Positions 55,189 through 63,789 of a stretch of 64,000 nt of DNA are shown here, one piece after another (position 1 is the stretch's first letter; each line of letters starts with the position of its first letter). Position numbers and translations under genes: made by a program. Below the pieces are notes generated by a model that saw only the letters and a program-made list of their open reading frames with translations, searched no databases and had not been told where the DNA came from. Origin of the DNA: Clostridia bacterium (lineage in GTDB: Bacteria; Bacillota; Clostridia; Oscillospirales; Acutalibacteraceae); NCBI GenBank assembly GCA_900770255.1, contig CAAGJN010000012.1, positions 1 to 64,000 on the forward strand, given 5' to 3'.

Positions 55189-56460
55189 TTATTTTTCCCC
55201 CTTTGCCATGAGCGCCCTTGCGCCGATGTCGTGCCTGAAAAATGCGTTGGAAAAATGTATCTGAGAAACTTTTTTATATGCTGAGTCTATTGCCTCTTCG
55301 AGTGTATTTCCGAGAGCCGTCACGCCGAGCACTCTGCCGCCGTTTGTGACGAGCCCGCCGTCCTTTTCGACCGCGCCCGCTACGTACACGCTCTCGGCGA
55401 CATTTTCTGGGATGTCTATCGGATAGCCCTTTTCATAGGCGAGCGGGTAGCCGTCTGAGGCCATTATGACGCAGCACGCGCTCTTTGACGAGAATTTGAC
55501 CTGCGTCTCGGCGAGCGTGCCGTCGGTGGTTGCGCGCATGACGGAAAAGAGATCGCTCTCGAGCAGCGGCAGCACAACCTGCGTCTCGGGATCGCCGAAG
55601 CGGCAGTTATATTCGATCACCTTCGGGCCGTCGGGTGTGAGCATGAGCCCGAAATACAGGCAGCCCTTAAATGTGCGTCCCTCGGCATTCATCGCGTTTA
55701 TCGTGGGCAGGAATATCTTTTCCATGCACTCGCCGGCGATGTCGGAGGTGTAATACGGGTTCGGAGCCACCGTGCCCATGCCGCCGGTGTTCAGCCCCTC
55801 ATCGTTGTCATGAGCGCGCTTGTGATCCATCGAGGAGATCATCGGCACTACGGTTTTTCCGTCCGTAAACGAGAGGACGGATACCTCAGGCCCCGTCAGA
55901 AATTCTTCGATGACGATTTTTTCGCCGCTTTTGCCGAATTTTTTGTCTCGCATTATCTCTATGACTGCCCGCTTCGCCTCTTCGCGTGTCTTTGCGATTA
56001 TGACGCCCTTGCCGAGCGCGAGGCCGTCAGCCTTTATGACGGCCGGAACGGGTGCAGCTTCAAGATATTCGAGAGCACGCTCGGCGCTGTCGAAAACCTC
56101 ATACCGTGCCGTCGGTATGCCGTATTTTTTCATCAGCTCTTTTGAAAAGACCTTGCTGCCCTCGATTATCGCCGCATCGGCGCGCGGGCCGAAGCAGGGA
56201 ATACCGAGCGCCTCGAGCCTGTCTACGCAGCCGAGCACGAGCGGGTCGTCGGGCGTGACGACGGCATAGCCGATATCGTTTTTAACTGCAAAATCCGCAA
56301 TTCCGTCGAGGTCGGTCGCGCTTATCGGAACACACTCGGCGTCCGCCGCGATGCCGCCGTTGCCGGGCAGGGCAAAAATTTCGGTGACCTCGGGATTTTC
56401 CTTGAGCTTTTTTATCACGGCGTGCTCTCTTCCGCCGCCGCCTACGACTAAAATCTTCAT
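55189..56460 (-). CDS. purD: Phosphoribosylamine-glycine ligase
   Basis: ATP-grasp enzyme that makes GAR. 423 residues. ILVVGGGGREHAVIKKL at the N-terminus, KADGLALGKGVIIAKT, EEFLTGPEVSVLSFTDG and NCRFGDPETQVVLP are family signatures. The GAR product is the substrate of PurN, encoded upstream in the same operon. Confidence 0.97.
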   Translation of the reverse strand: MKILVVGGGGREHAVIKKLKENPEVTEIFALPGNGGIAADAECVPISATDLDGIADFAVKNDIGYAVVTPDDPLVLGCVDRLEALGIPCFGPRADAAIIEGSKVFSKELMKKYGIPTARYEVFDSAERALEYLEAAPVPAVIKADGLALGKGVIIAKTREEAKRAVIEIMRDKKFGKSGEKIVIEEFLTGPEVSVLSFTDGKTVVPMISSMDHKRAHDNDEGLNTGGMGTVAPNPYYTSDIAGECMEKIFLPTINAMNAEGRTFKGCLYFGLMLTPDGPKVIEYNCRFGDPETQVVLPLLESDLFSVMRATTDGTLAETQVKFSSKSACCVIMASDGYPLAYEKGYPIDIPENVAESVYVAGAVEKDGGLVTNGGRVLGVTALGNTLEEAIDSAYKKVSQIHFSNAFFRHDIGARALMAKGEK

Positions 56461-56473
56461 ATCAAAGCCCCCG

Positions 56474-57658
56474 TTAATGGTGGAACAGGCGCATGCCGGT
56501 GAACGCCATGACCATACCGTATTTGTCGCAGCACTCTATTACGAGATCGTCGCGTATCGAGCCGCCGGGCTCTGCGATGTACTTGACGCCGCTGCGCTTT
56601 GCGCGCTCTATGTTGTCGCTGAACGGGAAGAATGCGTCGGAGCCGAGCGCCACTCCGTCGATACCGGCGAGATAGGCTTTAATCTCCCCGTCGGTCAGCG
56701 GCTCGGGGCGGGAGGTGAAATACTTCTGCCAGTTGCCCTCGGCGCAGACATCCTCCTCGTTTTTGTTGATGTAGCCGTCGATGACATTGTCTCTGTCGGG
56801 GCGGCCGATCGAGTCCTTGAAGGGGAGGCTGAGAACCTTTTCGTGCTGGCGCAAAAACCAGGTGTCGGCCTTAGTGCCGGCAAGGCGGGTGCAGTGGATG
56901 CGCGACTGCTGGCCTGCGCCCACGCCGATGGCCTGGCCGTCGACTGCGTAGCATACGGAGTTAGACTGAGTGTATTTGAGCGTTATGAGCGCGATGATGA
57001 GGTCGCGCGCCGCGCTGTCGGGCAGTTTCTTGTTCGCCGTGACGATGTTTGAGAGCAGGTCTGTGTCTATTCTGAAATTGTTCCTGCCCTGTTCAAAGGT
57101 GATGCCGTATACCTGCTTTCGCTCCGTTGGCTCTGGGACGTAGTCGGGGTCGATCTTCACGATGTTGTAGCTGCCCTTGCGCTTTGTCTTGAGTATCTCG
57201 AGCGCCTCCGGCTCATAGCCGGGGGCGATGATGCCGTCTGATACCTCGCGCTTTATCATCTTTGCCGTGGTCACGTCGCAGACGTCGGAGAGCGCGACCC
57301 AGTCGCCGAACGAGCACATCCTGTCCGTGCCGCGTGCGCGCGCGTAGGCGCAGGCGAGCGGAGAGTCGTCAAGGCCCTCTATGTCGTCAACAAAGCAGGC
57401 TCTTTTCAGCTTGTCGGACAGCGGGATGCCGACCGCCGCCGAGGTGGGGCTGACGTGCTTGAAGGAGGTTACCGCGGGCAGGCCGAGAGCCTCTTTGAGC
57501 TCCTTGACAAGCTGCCATGAGTTAAACGCATCAAGAAAATTTATATAGCCGGGTCTGCCGCAGAGTATCTCGATGGGCAGATCGCTGCCGTCGGACATGA
57601 ATATCCTCGAGGGCTTTTGATTGGGGTTGCATCCGTATTTGAGCTCAAATTCTTTCAT
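56474..57658 (-). CDS. purH: AICAR transformylase, stand-alone (PurH C-terminal type)
   Basis: Transfers the formyl group of 10-formyl-THF to AICAR. 394 residues, only the transformylase part; the IMP cyclohydrolase (MGS-like) domain of bifunctional PurH is missing. Visible family segments are LKYGCNPNQKP, FKHVSPTSAAVG, NSVCYAVDGQAIGVGAGQQSR and the C-terminal YIAEPGGSIRDD. The missing cyclohydrolase is supplied by the PurO gene next to it. Confidence 0.93.
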   Translation of the reverse strand: MKEFELKYGCNPNQKPSRIFMSDGSDLPIEILCGRPGYINFLDAFNSWQLVKELKEALGLPAVTSFKHVSPTSAAVGIPLSDKLKRACFVDDIEGLDDSPLACAYARARGTDRMCSFGDWVALSDVCDVTTAKMIKREVSDGIIAPGYEPEALEILKTKRKGSYNIVKIDPDYVPEPTERKQVYGITFEQGRNNFRIDTDLLSNIVTANKKLPDSAARDLIIALITLKYTQSNSVCYAVDGQAIGVGAGQQSRIHCTRLAGTKADTWFLRQHEKVLSLPFKDSIGRPDRDNVIDGYINKNEEDVCAEGNWQKYFTSRPEPLTDGEIKAYLAGIDGVALGSDAFFPFSDNIERAKRSGVKYIAEPGGSIRDDLVIECCDKYGMVMAFTGMRLFHH

Positions 57659-57669
57659 GGCGGTTCTCC

Positions 57670-58389
57670 TTATCTGTTTTTGTTTATAAGTCTGTTATCC
57701 TCTGCGCCGGTAGCAAGGTCGGTGTATCTGACGAAGAGCGAGATCTTGTTGTCGCTGTCAAGCGCGTCCCAGAGGGATGAGGTAAATTCGTCTATATCGT
57801 CCGGCACGGCCACTCTCTCGGGCTCGCCCTGGAAGGTCGGGATCGGGCTGCCGTCGCAGACGTAGGTGTGGATGAAGTGGCCGAGCCCCGCTATCGCGGG
57901 ATATGAGAAAGTGTAGCGGCTGCATGCACTGCCCACGGCGTCCGCACTCTTGAGTATGCTCATCTCATATGTAAAATCGCCGTGCTCAAAGATGAGCATG
58001 CCGCTGATACGGGGAGTGAAGTTCGGAGCGTCGGGCTCAAATTCGCGCGTCTCAAGAGCCCCCTTGAATGTGCCGCCCGCCTTCAGAGCGTCGTATATTG
58101 TGTCGGTCTGATCGCCGTTTGTGACGATAAGCCTGTTTTCGAGCTTTCTCAGAGCCGCGTAGATAATAAGACTCGGATCCTCAACCTTTGCCGCGTCGAA
58201 CGGCTCCGTATAGAGCACGCCGCCGCGCTCGGTGAAAATGCGGTTGCGGCTGTTTGCCGAGCGGCCCATGATGAAGTAGGCGGTGCAGGCCTTTTTGCCG
58301 TCCGCCGTCTTGCCGATCACGATGCCCCTGCCGACGTAGGAGTTGCCCCTGATGAGCGATGAAATGTCGTTGATGCCGTAGATATCCAT
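57670..58389 (-). CDS. purO: IMP cyclohydrolase, PurO type
   Basis: Predicted to close FAICAR to IMP, the last purine step. 239 residues from ATG 58389, behind GGAGGT and overlapping the purN stop by one base (TAATG). Its sequence (SYVGRGIVIGKTADGKKACT, YFIMGRSANSRNRIF, ISGMLIFEHGDFTYEMSIL) resembles the archaeal-type PurO family known mainly from methanogens and some Clostridia. Placement beside a PurH lacking cyclohydrolase strongly supports this. Confidence 0.85.
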   Translation of the reverse strand: MDIYGINDISSLIRGNSYVGRGIVIGKTADGKKACTAYFIMGRSANSRNRIFTERGGVLYTEPFDAAKVEDPSLIIYAALRKLENRLIVTNGDQTDTIYDALKAGGTFKGALETREFEPDAPNFTPRISGMLIFEHGDFTYEMSILKSADAVGSACSRYTFSYPAIAGLGHFIHTYVCDGSPIPTFQGEPERVAVPDDIDEFTSSLWDALDSDNKISLFVRYTDLATGAEDNRLINKNR

Positions 58390-59015
58390 TATTTTACCTC
58401 CGCTTTCTTCTGAGCTATTTCTCTTGATATTTTTTCGGCCGCCGCAGGAAGTATTTTCCATTCGGCAAGCCGCATGACTCTTTTTTGCAGCGTCTCGGGA
58501 GTGTCGCCCTCGCGCACGCTGACGGCCTTCTGCATGATTATCTCGCCGCCGTCGGGGATCTCGTTGACGAAGTGGACTGTTGCGCCCGTGACCTTGACTC
58601 CCTTTGCGAGCGCCGCCTCGTGGACCCGCAGTCCGTAGAAACCCTCGCCGCAGAACGACGGGATCAGCGACGGGTGGACGTTGATGATCCGGTGGTTGTA
58701 TCTTTTTGTGAAATCCCCGCTGAGTATGCTCATATAGCCCGCAAGGATGATGAGATCGATACCGTAAGCGTCGAGAGTCCCGATGATTTTTTCTTCGGCG
58801 GCCTGTGCGCTTCCGAGCTCCTTTTTGCTTATTGTCACGGCCGGAATACCCGCTTTCGCCGCGCGTTCGAGCGCATAGGCGTTCGGGCTGCTCGAAATGA
58901 CGAGCTTTATCTCGCCGCTTTTTATCTCGCCGCTTTTCTGCGCGTCAATGAGCGCCTGAAGATTGGTGCCGCCGCCGGAGACGAACACGGCTATGTTAGC
59001 CTTCTGCTCTTTCAT
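58389..59015 (-). CDS. purN: Phosphoribosylglycinamide formyltransferase
   Basis: Formylates GAR with 10-formyl-THF. 208 residues. IAVFVSGGGTNLQALIDA at the N-terminus, LAGYMSIL, the catalytic HPSLIPSF segment with His, and the late VHFVNEIPDGGEIIMQ segment with the catalytic Asp. Overlaps the FNT gene by 20 bases. Confidence 0.96.
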   Translation of the reverse strand: MKEQKANIAVFVSGGGTNLQALIDAQKSGEIKSGEIKLVISSSPNAYALERAAKAGIPAVTISKKELGSAQAAEEKIIGTLDAYGIDLIILAGYMSILSGDFTKRYNHRIINVHPSLIPSFCGEGFYGLRVHEAALAKGVKVTGATVHFVNEIPDGGEIIMQKAVSVREGDTPETLQKRVMRLAEWKILPAAAEKISREIAQKKAEVK

Positions 59016-59616
59016 TTTTTGCCCCTCCGATCAGTTTCAATGTTGGAAGAAGTATGCCGCCGAGCGAATTTCCGAGGATTACCGCGAGCATGAACAGCGT
59101 CGTTTTCGCCGTGTATATCCCCGAAGCGCCGAAGTAGAACATATCGGCTATTGAGTGCTCAAAGCCGCTGAGAATGAACACGGGTACGCAGAACACAATG
59201 GCGATCACCGTGTTTTTTTCTTTGTAGATGCTCACCGCAAGATACATCAGTATTCCGCAGAAGAACGCTCTGACGAGCGTCTGCGGCAGGGTCTGCGTGA
59301 GCTTCGATGCGCAGACGGCGTATGCCGCCTCGCCGAGGGCGGGCATGGAGACGCGCACGAGCAGACCGAGCAGGAATGTTGTGAGCAGATTGCCTGCAAG
59401 CCCGATGAAGAGCGAAGACGTATCGGCAGCGGTATGGCTTTCGACTATGTAGCCGACCCTGCCCGTGAACAGGACGTAGCCCTTGAGGCAGATGCACAGC
59501 AGCGCGACCGAAAAGAGCACGGCGCCGGCATATCTGTTATCGCAGGCGAGAAAGACGCAGCCGCCTATCGATATGAGTACACCCGCGCAGACGGAGTCGC
59601 AAAAGGTTTTCAGCAT
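58996..59616 (-). CDS. Short formate/nitrite transporter (FNT) family protein
   Basis: 206 residues with six predicted helices (about 4-24, 29-52, 66-88, 113-131, 135-162, 172-197). FNT marks are [14 protein letters not shown] with the pore histidine H154 (as in FocA GFEHSIANM) and the last-helix [10 protein letters not shown]. It is shorter than FocA (about 285). It overlaps purM by 7 bases and purN by 20, so it is translationally tied to purine genes. I infer formate exchange feeding Fhs, PurN and PurH; other small anions are possible. Confidence 0.78.
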   Translation of the reverse strand: MLKTFCDSVCAGVLISIGGCVFLACDNRYAGAVLFSVALLCICLKGYVLFTGRVGYIVESHTAADTSSLFIGLAGNLLTTFLLGLLVRVSMPALGEAAYAVCASKLTQTLPQTLVRAFFCGILMYLAVSIYKEKNTVIAIVFCVPVFILSGFEHSIADMFYFGASGIYTAKTTLFMLAVILGNSLGGILLPTLKLIGGAKNERAEG

Positions 59617-60653
59617 ATCTCTATCTTCTCCTGAGACTCAGCGATCTCACCGATGATGTAGGCGTCCTCGCCGTTTTTTTTGAGTATTTCGAGAGCTTCG
59701 TCGGCGTCGTCTTTTGAAACGACAATACTCATGCCGACGCCCATGTTGAAGGTGTTGAACATGTCGCGCTCGCAGATACTCCCGAGCGTTGCGATGACGT
59801 CGAATATCGGCAGAACTCTGACCGCCGAGCGGTCGATTTTTGCGCCGAGTCCGTCGGGGATGCTTCTCGGTATGTTCTCGTAGAAGCCGCCGCCGGTGAT
59901 GTGCGAGATGCCCTTGACGCTGATATTCTCAAGCAGGGCGAGCACAGGCTTTACATATATTTTTGTGGGAGTGAGCAGTGTTTCGCCGACGCTTTTGCCC
60001 TGGAGCCCATCTACGGGGAGGGTGAGGTCGCGCTTCTCAACGTCAAACACCTTGCGGACGAGCGAGAAGCCGTTTGAATGGACTCCGCTCGAGGGCAGCG
60101 CGATTATGACGTCGCCCGCCGCCATGAGCTTGTTGTTGATTATCTTATCCTTGTCAACGACGCCGGTGCAGTAACCCGCGAGGTCGTACTCGTCTATCGG
60201 GTAGAAGCCGGGCATCTCGGCGGTTTCGCCGCCGATGAGCGCCGCGCCGGACTGCACGCAGCCCTCGCACACTCCGCTGACAATATCGGCTATCCTCTCG
60301 GGATGGTTCTTGCCGCAGGCGATGTAGTCGAGAAAGAACAGGGGTTTCGCGCCGCAGCAGATGATGTCGTTGACGCACATCGCGACGCAGTCAATGCCGA
60401 CCGTGTCGTGCTTGTCCATGAGAAACGCGAGCTTGAGCTTTGTGCCGACTCCGTCGGTGCCGCTGACGAGCACGGGCTTCGATATGCCCTCAAGGTCAAG
60501 CTCAAACAGACCGCCGAAGCCGCCGACGTCGGAGCAGACGCCCGGGGTCATGGTTCTTGCGATATGCTTTTTCATCAGCTCCACAGCCCTGTAGCCGGCC
60601 GTGATATCAACGCCTGCCTCGGCGTATACGTCTGATTTTGATATCCCGTTCAT
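59610..60653 (-). CDS. purM: Phosphoribosylformylglycinamidine cyclo-ligase (AIR synthetase)
   Basis: ATP-dependent closure of FGAM to AIR. 347 residues. [19 protein letters not shown] at the start, [48 protein letters not shown] and the late [13 protein letters not shown] are characteristic. Two bases separate it from purE upstream. Confidence 0.98.
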   Translation of the reverse strand: MNGISKSDVYAEAGVDITAGYRAVELMKKHIARTMTPGVCSDVGGFGGLFELDLEGISKPVLVSGTDGVGTKLKLAFLMDKHDTVGIDCVAMCVNDIICCGAKPLFFLDYIACGKNHPERIADIVSGVCEGCVQSGAALIGGETAEMPGFYPIDEYDLAGYCTGVVDKDKIINNKLMAAGDVIIALPSSGVHSNGFSLVRKVFDVEKRDLTLPVDGLQGKSVGETLLTPTKIYVKPVLALLENISVKGISHITGGGFYENIPRSIPDGLGAKIDRSAVRVLPIFDVIATLGSICERDMFNTFNMGVGMSIVVSKDDADEALEILKKNGEDAYIIGEIAESQEKIEIC

Positions 60654-60655
60654 TA

Positions 60656-61156
60656 TTATCCCTCCGCGTTCAGTTTGGCAGCCATAGCCGCATCTTTTTT
60701 GAGCACGCCTTCGGCGTCAGCCGCTCTCTTCTCATCTAGCTTCTTCGCAAGCTCAGGCTCGCCCAGGGCGATTATCTGAGCCGAAAGCAAAGCGGCATTG
60801 ACTCCTCCGTTTATCGCAACAGTCGCCACCGGGATGCCGGAGGGCATCTGGACTGTTGAAAGCAGGGCGTCAATGCCGTCTAAGGTGTTCGATTTGCAGG
60901 GTATGCCGATGACCGGCAGAGTGGTGTTTGCGGCGATAGCTCCCGCGAGGTGCGCCGCCATTCCGGCAGCGGCGATTATAACGCCGAAGCCGTTGTCCCT
61001 TGCCGAGCGCGCAAAGTCCCGCGCCTCGTCCGGCGTTCTGTGCGCCGAATAGACGTGTACTTCAAAAGGAATCCCGAGTGCGCGCAGCGTGTCAACTGCT
61101 TTCTCGATAATGGGCAGATCGCTGTCGCTGCCCATAACTATCCCGACTTTTTTCAT
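60656..61156 (-). CDS. purE: N5-carboxyaminoimidazole ribonucleotide mutase
   Basis: Isomerises N5-CAIR to CAIR. 166 residues, class I PurE size. [18 protein letters not shown] at the N-terminus, [11 protein letters not shown] with the catalytic His, [34 protein letters not shown]. First gene of the operon behind a ZTP riboswitch. No purK, purC, purF or purB is in the window. Confidence 0.98.
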   Translation of the reverse strand: MKKVGIVMGSDSDLPIIEKAVDTLRALGIPFEVHVYSAHRTPDEARDFARSARDNGFGVIIAAAGMAAHLAGAIAANTTLPVIGIPCKSNTLDGIDALLSTVQMPSGIPVATVAINGGVNAALLSAQIIALGEPELAKKLDEKRAADAEGVLKKDAAMAAKLNAEG

Positions 61157-61177
61157 TTTTTACCTCCTGAAAATAAC

Positions 61178-61215
61178 AAAAAGGGCACACTTAGATTGTC
61201 TATCCAAGTGTGCCC
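61178..61215 (-). terminator. Riboswitch-controlled terminator ahead of purE
   Basis: Perfect 10-bp stem aagtgtgccc (61206-61215) with gggcacactt (61183-61192); on the - strand it exits into TTTTTG. Its 5' arm contains the last bases of the ZTP aptamer core, so ligand binding and termination should exclude each other. Confidence 0.9.
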
Positions 61216-61290
61216 AGACGGTCGGCTGAAAAGAGTTTTTCTGTTCCCTTGCAGTGCTCTGCAAAATTCCGTCAGTCGCAGAAAACTCAC
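61209..61290 (-). ncRNA. ZTP/ZMP riboswitch (pfl motif)
   Basis: On the - strand the two conserved pfl subdomains are seen: CTGCGACTGACGGAA with its closing helix (near 61265-61285) and GCCGACCGTCTGGGCA (61212-61227), with an AAGGGAACAG junction between them. It lies between a strong promoter and the terminator before purE. pfl RNAs sense ZMP/ZTP, which rise when 10-formyl-THF is short, and switch on purine and folate genes, matching this operon's content. Confidence 0.88.
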
Positions 61291-61305
61291 TGATCTTGTA
61301 ATTGA

Positions 61306-61335
61306 ATTATACCAAAAATACTGCGTCTGCGTCAA
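61306..61335 (-). promoter_or_regulatory. Sigma-A promoter of purine operon
   Basis: On the - strand TTGACG (61330-61335), 18-base spacer, TATAAT (61306-61311) with TGG extended -10. It gives a leader of about 145 bases. The pyrB stop lies only 20 bases upstream, with no pyr terminator before it. Confidence 0.85.
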
Positions 61336-61354
61336 GGCACACGGAAGAACTTTT

Positions 61355-62434
61355 TCACTTTTGCTCTTTGTCACAATAAATACATCTGCGTGAGCCGCCG
61401 TTTGCGTCAAAAGTCTTAAAAATCGGCATGACGTCCGGCTCGCAAACGCTGATGCAGCTCGGATTGTCGCAGCGGCGGTCGTACACATATTCGGGTTCAT
61501 CGGCGGGTTCGGGCTTGACCTCGTCCGGTATAAGCCCCAAGAGTTTCATTATCAGCGCCATGCGGATGAACTTCCCGTATCGCGTCTGCTCGAAGTAGCG
61601 CGCGCGGGGATCGGCATCCACCTCGGGCGCTATCTCGTTGACTCGCGGCAGGGGATGCAGTACGCACATGTCGGGCTTTGCCGATTTCATCTTCTGCGCG
61701 TCGAGAATGTATATGCCGTTCAGACGCTGATATTCTTCCTCGTCTGCAAACCTCTCGCGCTGGATGCGGGTCATATAGAGAATGTCGAGCTTCGGCAGAG
61801 CCTTTTCGAGCGAGGCGCACTCCTCATACTCCGTGCCCCTGAGATAGTCGTTTACGACGAAGTCGGGCAGGCGCAGCTCCTCGGGGGAGATGAGCACGAA
61901 CTTTATATTTTCATAGCGCGACATCGCGGCTATCAGCGAGTGAACCGTTCTGCCGTATTTGAGGTCGCCGCAAACCCCTATCGTCAGGTTGCGGAGTCTG
62001 CCTTTCTCATGGCTTATCGTCAGCAGGTCGGCGAGCGTCTGGGTCGGATGAAAGTGTCCGCCGTCGCCCGCATTTATCAGCGGGACCCGCGCGTGCCGGG
62101 CCGCAGCGACAGGCGCACCCTCCCTGGGGTGGCGCATCGCAATTATATCGGCGTAGTTGTTGACTACCTCGATCGTGTCAGCCACCGTCTCGCCCTTCGC
62201 CGCGGAGCTGACGCCTGCGCCGGAGAAGCCGATGACCTGACCGCCGAGCGAGAGCATAGCCGACTCAAAGCTGAGCCGAGTTCTCGTTGACGGCTCGAAA
62301 AAGAGCGTTGCGAGTATCCTGTGCCGGCAGACTTCATTGTATCTGTCAGGTTCCGCCATGATATCATCCGCAACTTTTATGAGCTGATCGATCTCTGCGA
62401 CCGACAGGTCGAGGATATTTATAATGCTTCTCAT
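61355..62434 (-). CDS. pyrB: Aspartate carbamoyltransferase fused to a PyrI-like zinc domain
   Basis: Makes carbamoyl aspartate. 359 residues. Catalytic chain (1-310): carbamoyl-phosphate motif [14 protein letters not shown] (S49-R53), [25 protein letters not shown]. After a short linker, residues 319-359 form a zinc-finger-like tail, [15 protein letters not shown] through RRCIYCDKE. Cysteines C322, C327, C351, C354 have the same spacing as E. coli PyrI C109, C114, C138, C141. The PyrI nucleotide-binding (allosteric) domain is absent. Four-base overlap with pyrE upstream. Confidence 0.93.
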   Translation of the reverse strand: MRSIINILDLSVAEIDQLIKVADDIMAEPDRYNEVCRHRILATLFFEPSTRTRLSFESAMLSLGGQVIGFSGAGVSSAAKGETVADTIEVVNNYADIIAMRHPREGAPVAAARHARVPLINAGDGGHFHPTQTLADLLTISHEKGRLRNLTIGVCGDLKYGRTVHSLIAAMSRYENIKFVLISPEELRLPDFVVNDYLRGTEYEECASLEKALPKLDILYMTRIQRERFADEEEYQRLNGIYILDAQKMKSAKPDMCVLHPLPRVNEIAPEVDADPRARYFEQTRYGKFIRMALIMKLLGLIPDEVKPEPADEPEYVYDRRCDNPSCISVCEPDVMPIFKTFDANGGSRRCIYCDKEQK

Positions 62435-63078
62435 TTTACCTCACCTATCCAGCTCTCATCTGAGGGGTTATCTCTGAAGGCTATAAGTCTGCCGACGTCC
62501 TCGGGTTTGATGTATCCCTCCTGAGCCGCGACTTCGGAGAGCACGTCGAGGTTAGTAAGACTTACGTTTCTAACATTTGCTTCGGCGAGCCTGTCAATAC
62601 CCTTCTGCATGCCGTAGGTGAATATGCTGACTATGCCGAGCACCTCGGCTCCCGCCTCGCGCAGCGCGTCAACAACCTCGATGACGCTGCCGCCCGTCGA
62701 GATAAGATCTTCTACCACGACCACCTTTTCACCCTTCTCGAGTTTGCCCTCGATCCGGTTCTGCCGGCCGTGATCCTTGTTGCCGGAGCGGACGTAGCCC
62801 ATCGGCAGACCCATCATATGCGCGGTGATAGCTGCGTGGGCGATACCGGCGGTAGAAGTGCCCATGAGCGCTTCGGCGTCAGGGTAGTTTTCTTTAATAA
62901 GTTCCATAAGGCCCGTCTCAACGTCGGTGCGAACTTCCGGGGCCGTGAGAGTCAGACGGTTGTCGCAGTATACGGGGCTCTTTATGCCGCTCGCCCATGT
63001 AAAAGGCTTGTCCGGGCTTAAAAACACGGCCTGTATTTTGAGCAGATCTTTTGCTATCTTCCTGCTTGTCTCGTTCAT
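62431..63078 (-). CDS. pyrE: Orotate phosphoribosyltransferase
   Basis: Adds ribose phosphate from PRPP to orotate. 215 residues, type-I PRTase fold. [44 protein letters not shown] and the PRPP loop [14 protein letters not shown] are present. It lies 12 bases after the pyrF stop. Confidence 0.97.
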   Translation of the reverse strand: MNETSRKIAKDLLKIQAVFLSPDKPFTWASGIKSPVYCDNRLTLTAPEVRTDVETGLMELIKENYPDAEALMGTSTAGIAHAAITAHMMGLPMGYVRSGNKDHGRQNRIEGKLEKGEKVVVVEDLISTGGSVIEVVDALREAGAEVLGIVSIFTYGMQKGIDRLAEANVRNVSLTNLDVLSEVAAQEGYIKPEDVGRLIAFRDNPSDESWIGEVK

Positions 63079-63090
63079 TTTTATCTCTCC

Positions 63091-63789
63091 TCAGTCAACA
63101 AATTCTTTTATGCAGCGCTCGTATGCCGCTACCGGGTCGGCGGCCGCCGTTATCGGTCTGCCGACTACAATGTAGTCCGAGCCGATCTCTTTTGCCTGTT
63201 CGGGCATCATGACGCGCCTCTGATCGCCGGCGTCGCCGTCTGCAAAGCGCACTCCGGGGGTCACGGTCAGAAAGCCCTTGCCGCAGACCTCATGCACCTT
63301 CTGCGCCTCGAGCGGGGAGCAGACCACTCCGTCGAGTCCGGCGTTCTTCGCAGTCTCAGCGTAGTGCATGACCACCTTGTCTATCGGCTCGCATATTAGG
63401 AGATCGCGCTCCATCGTCTGCTGATCGGTGGAGGTGAGCTGCGTGACTGCGATCAGCAGCGGGCGCGTGCCGTCGGGGCGGGTCAGCCCCTCAAGCGCCG
63501 CCTGCATCATCTGAGTCGCGCCTGCGGCGTGGAGGTTGCACATGTCGATATCGAGCCCGGAGAGCACGGCCATGCTCTTTTTGACGGTGTTCGGGATATC
63601 GTGGAGCTTGAGGTCGAGAAATATTCTATGACCCCTCGCCTTGATGTCGCGGACTATCTGAGGCCCCTCGGCGTAGAAAAGCTCCATGCCTATCTTGACA
63701 AACGGCTTTCTGCCTTCGAATTTGTCGAGAAAGTCGAGTGCCGTCTCCCTGTCTGCAAAGTCGCAGGCGATTATTACATCTTTACCCAT
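63091..63789 (-). CDS. pyrF: Orotidine 5'-phosphate decarboxylase
   Basis: Decarboxylates OMP to UMP. 232 residues, short bacterial type. DVIIACDFADRETALDFLD, the catalytic FLDLKLHDIPNTV with Asp-Lys-Asp type tetrad, GVVCSPLEA, LTVTPGVRFADGDAGDQ and YIVVGRPIT are present. Overlaps pyrD by 8 bases. Confidence 0.97.
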   Translation of the reverse strand: MGKDVIIACDFADRETALDFLDKFEGRKPFVKIGMELFYAEGPQIVRDIKARGHRIFLDLKLHDIPNTVKKSMAVLSGLDIDMCNLHAAGATQMMQAALEGLTRPDGTRPLLIAVTQLTSTDQQTMERDLLICEPIDKVVMHYAETAKNAGLDGVVCSPLEAQKVHEVCGKGFLTVTPGVRFADGDAGDQRRVMMPEQAKEIGSDYIVVGRPITAAADPVAAYERCIKEFVD

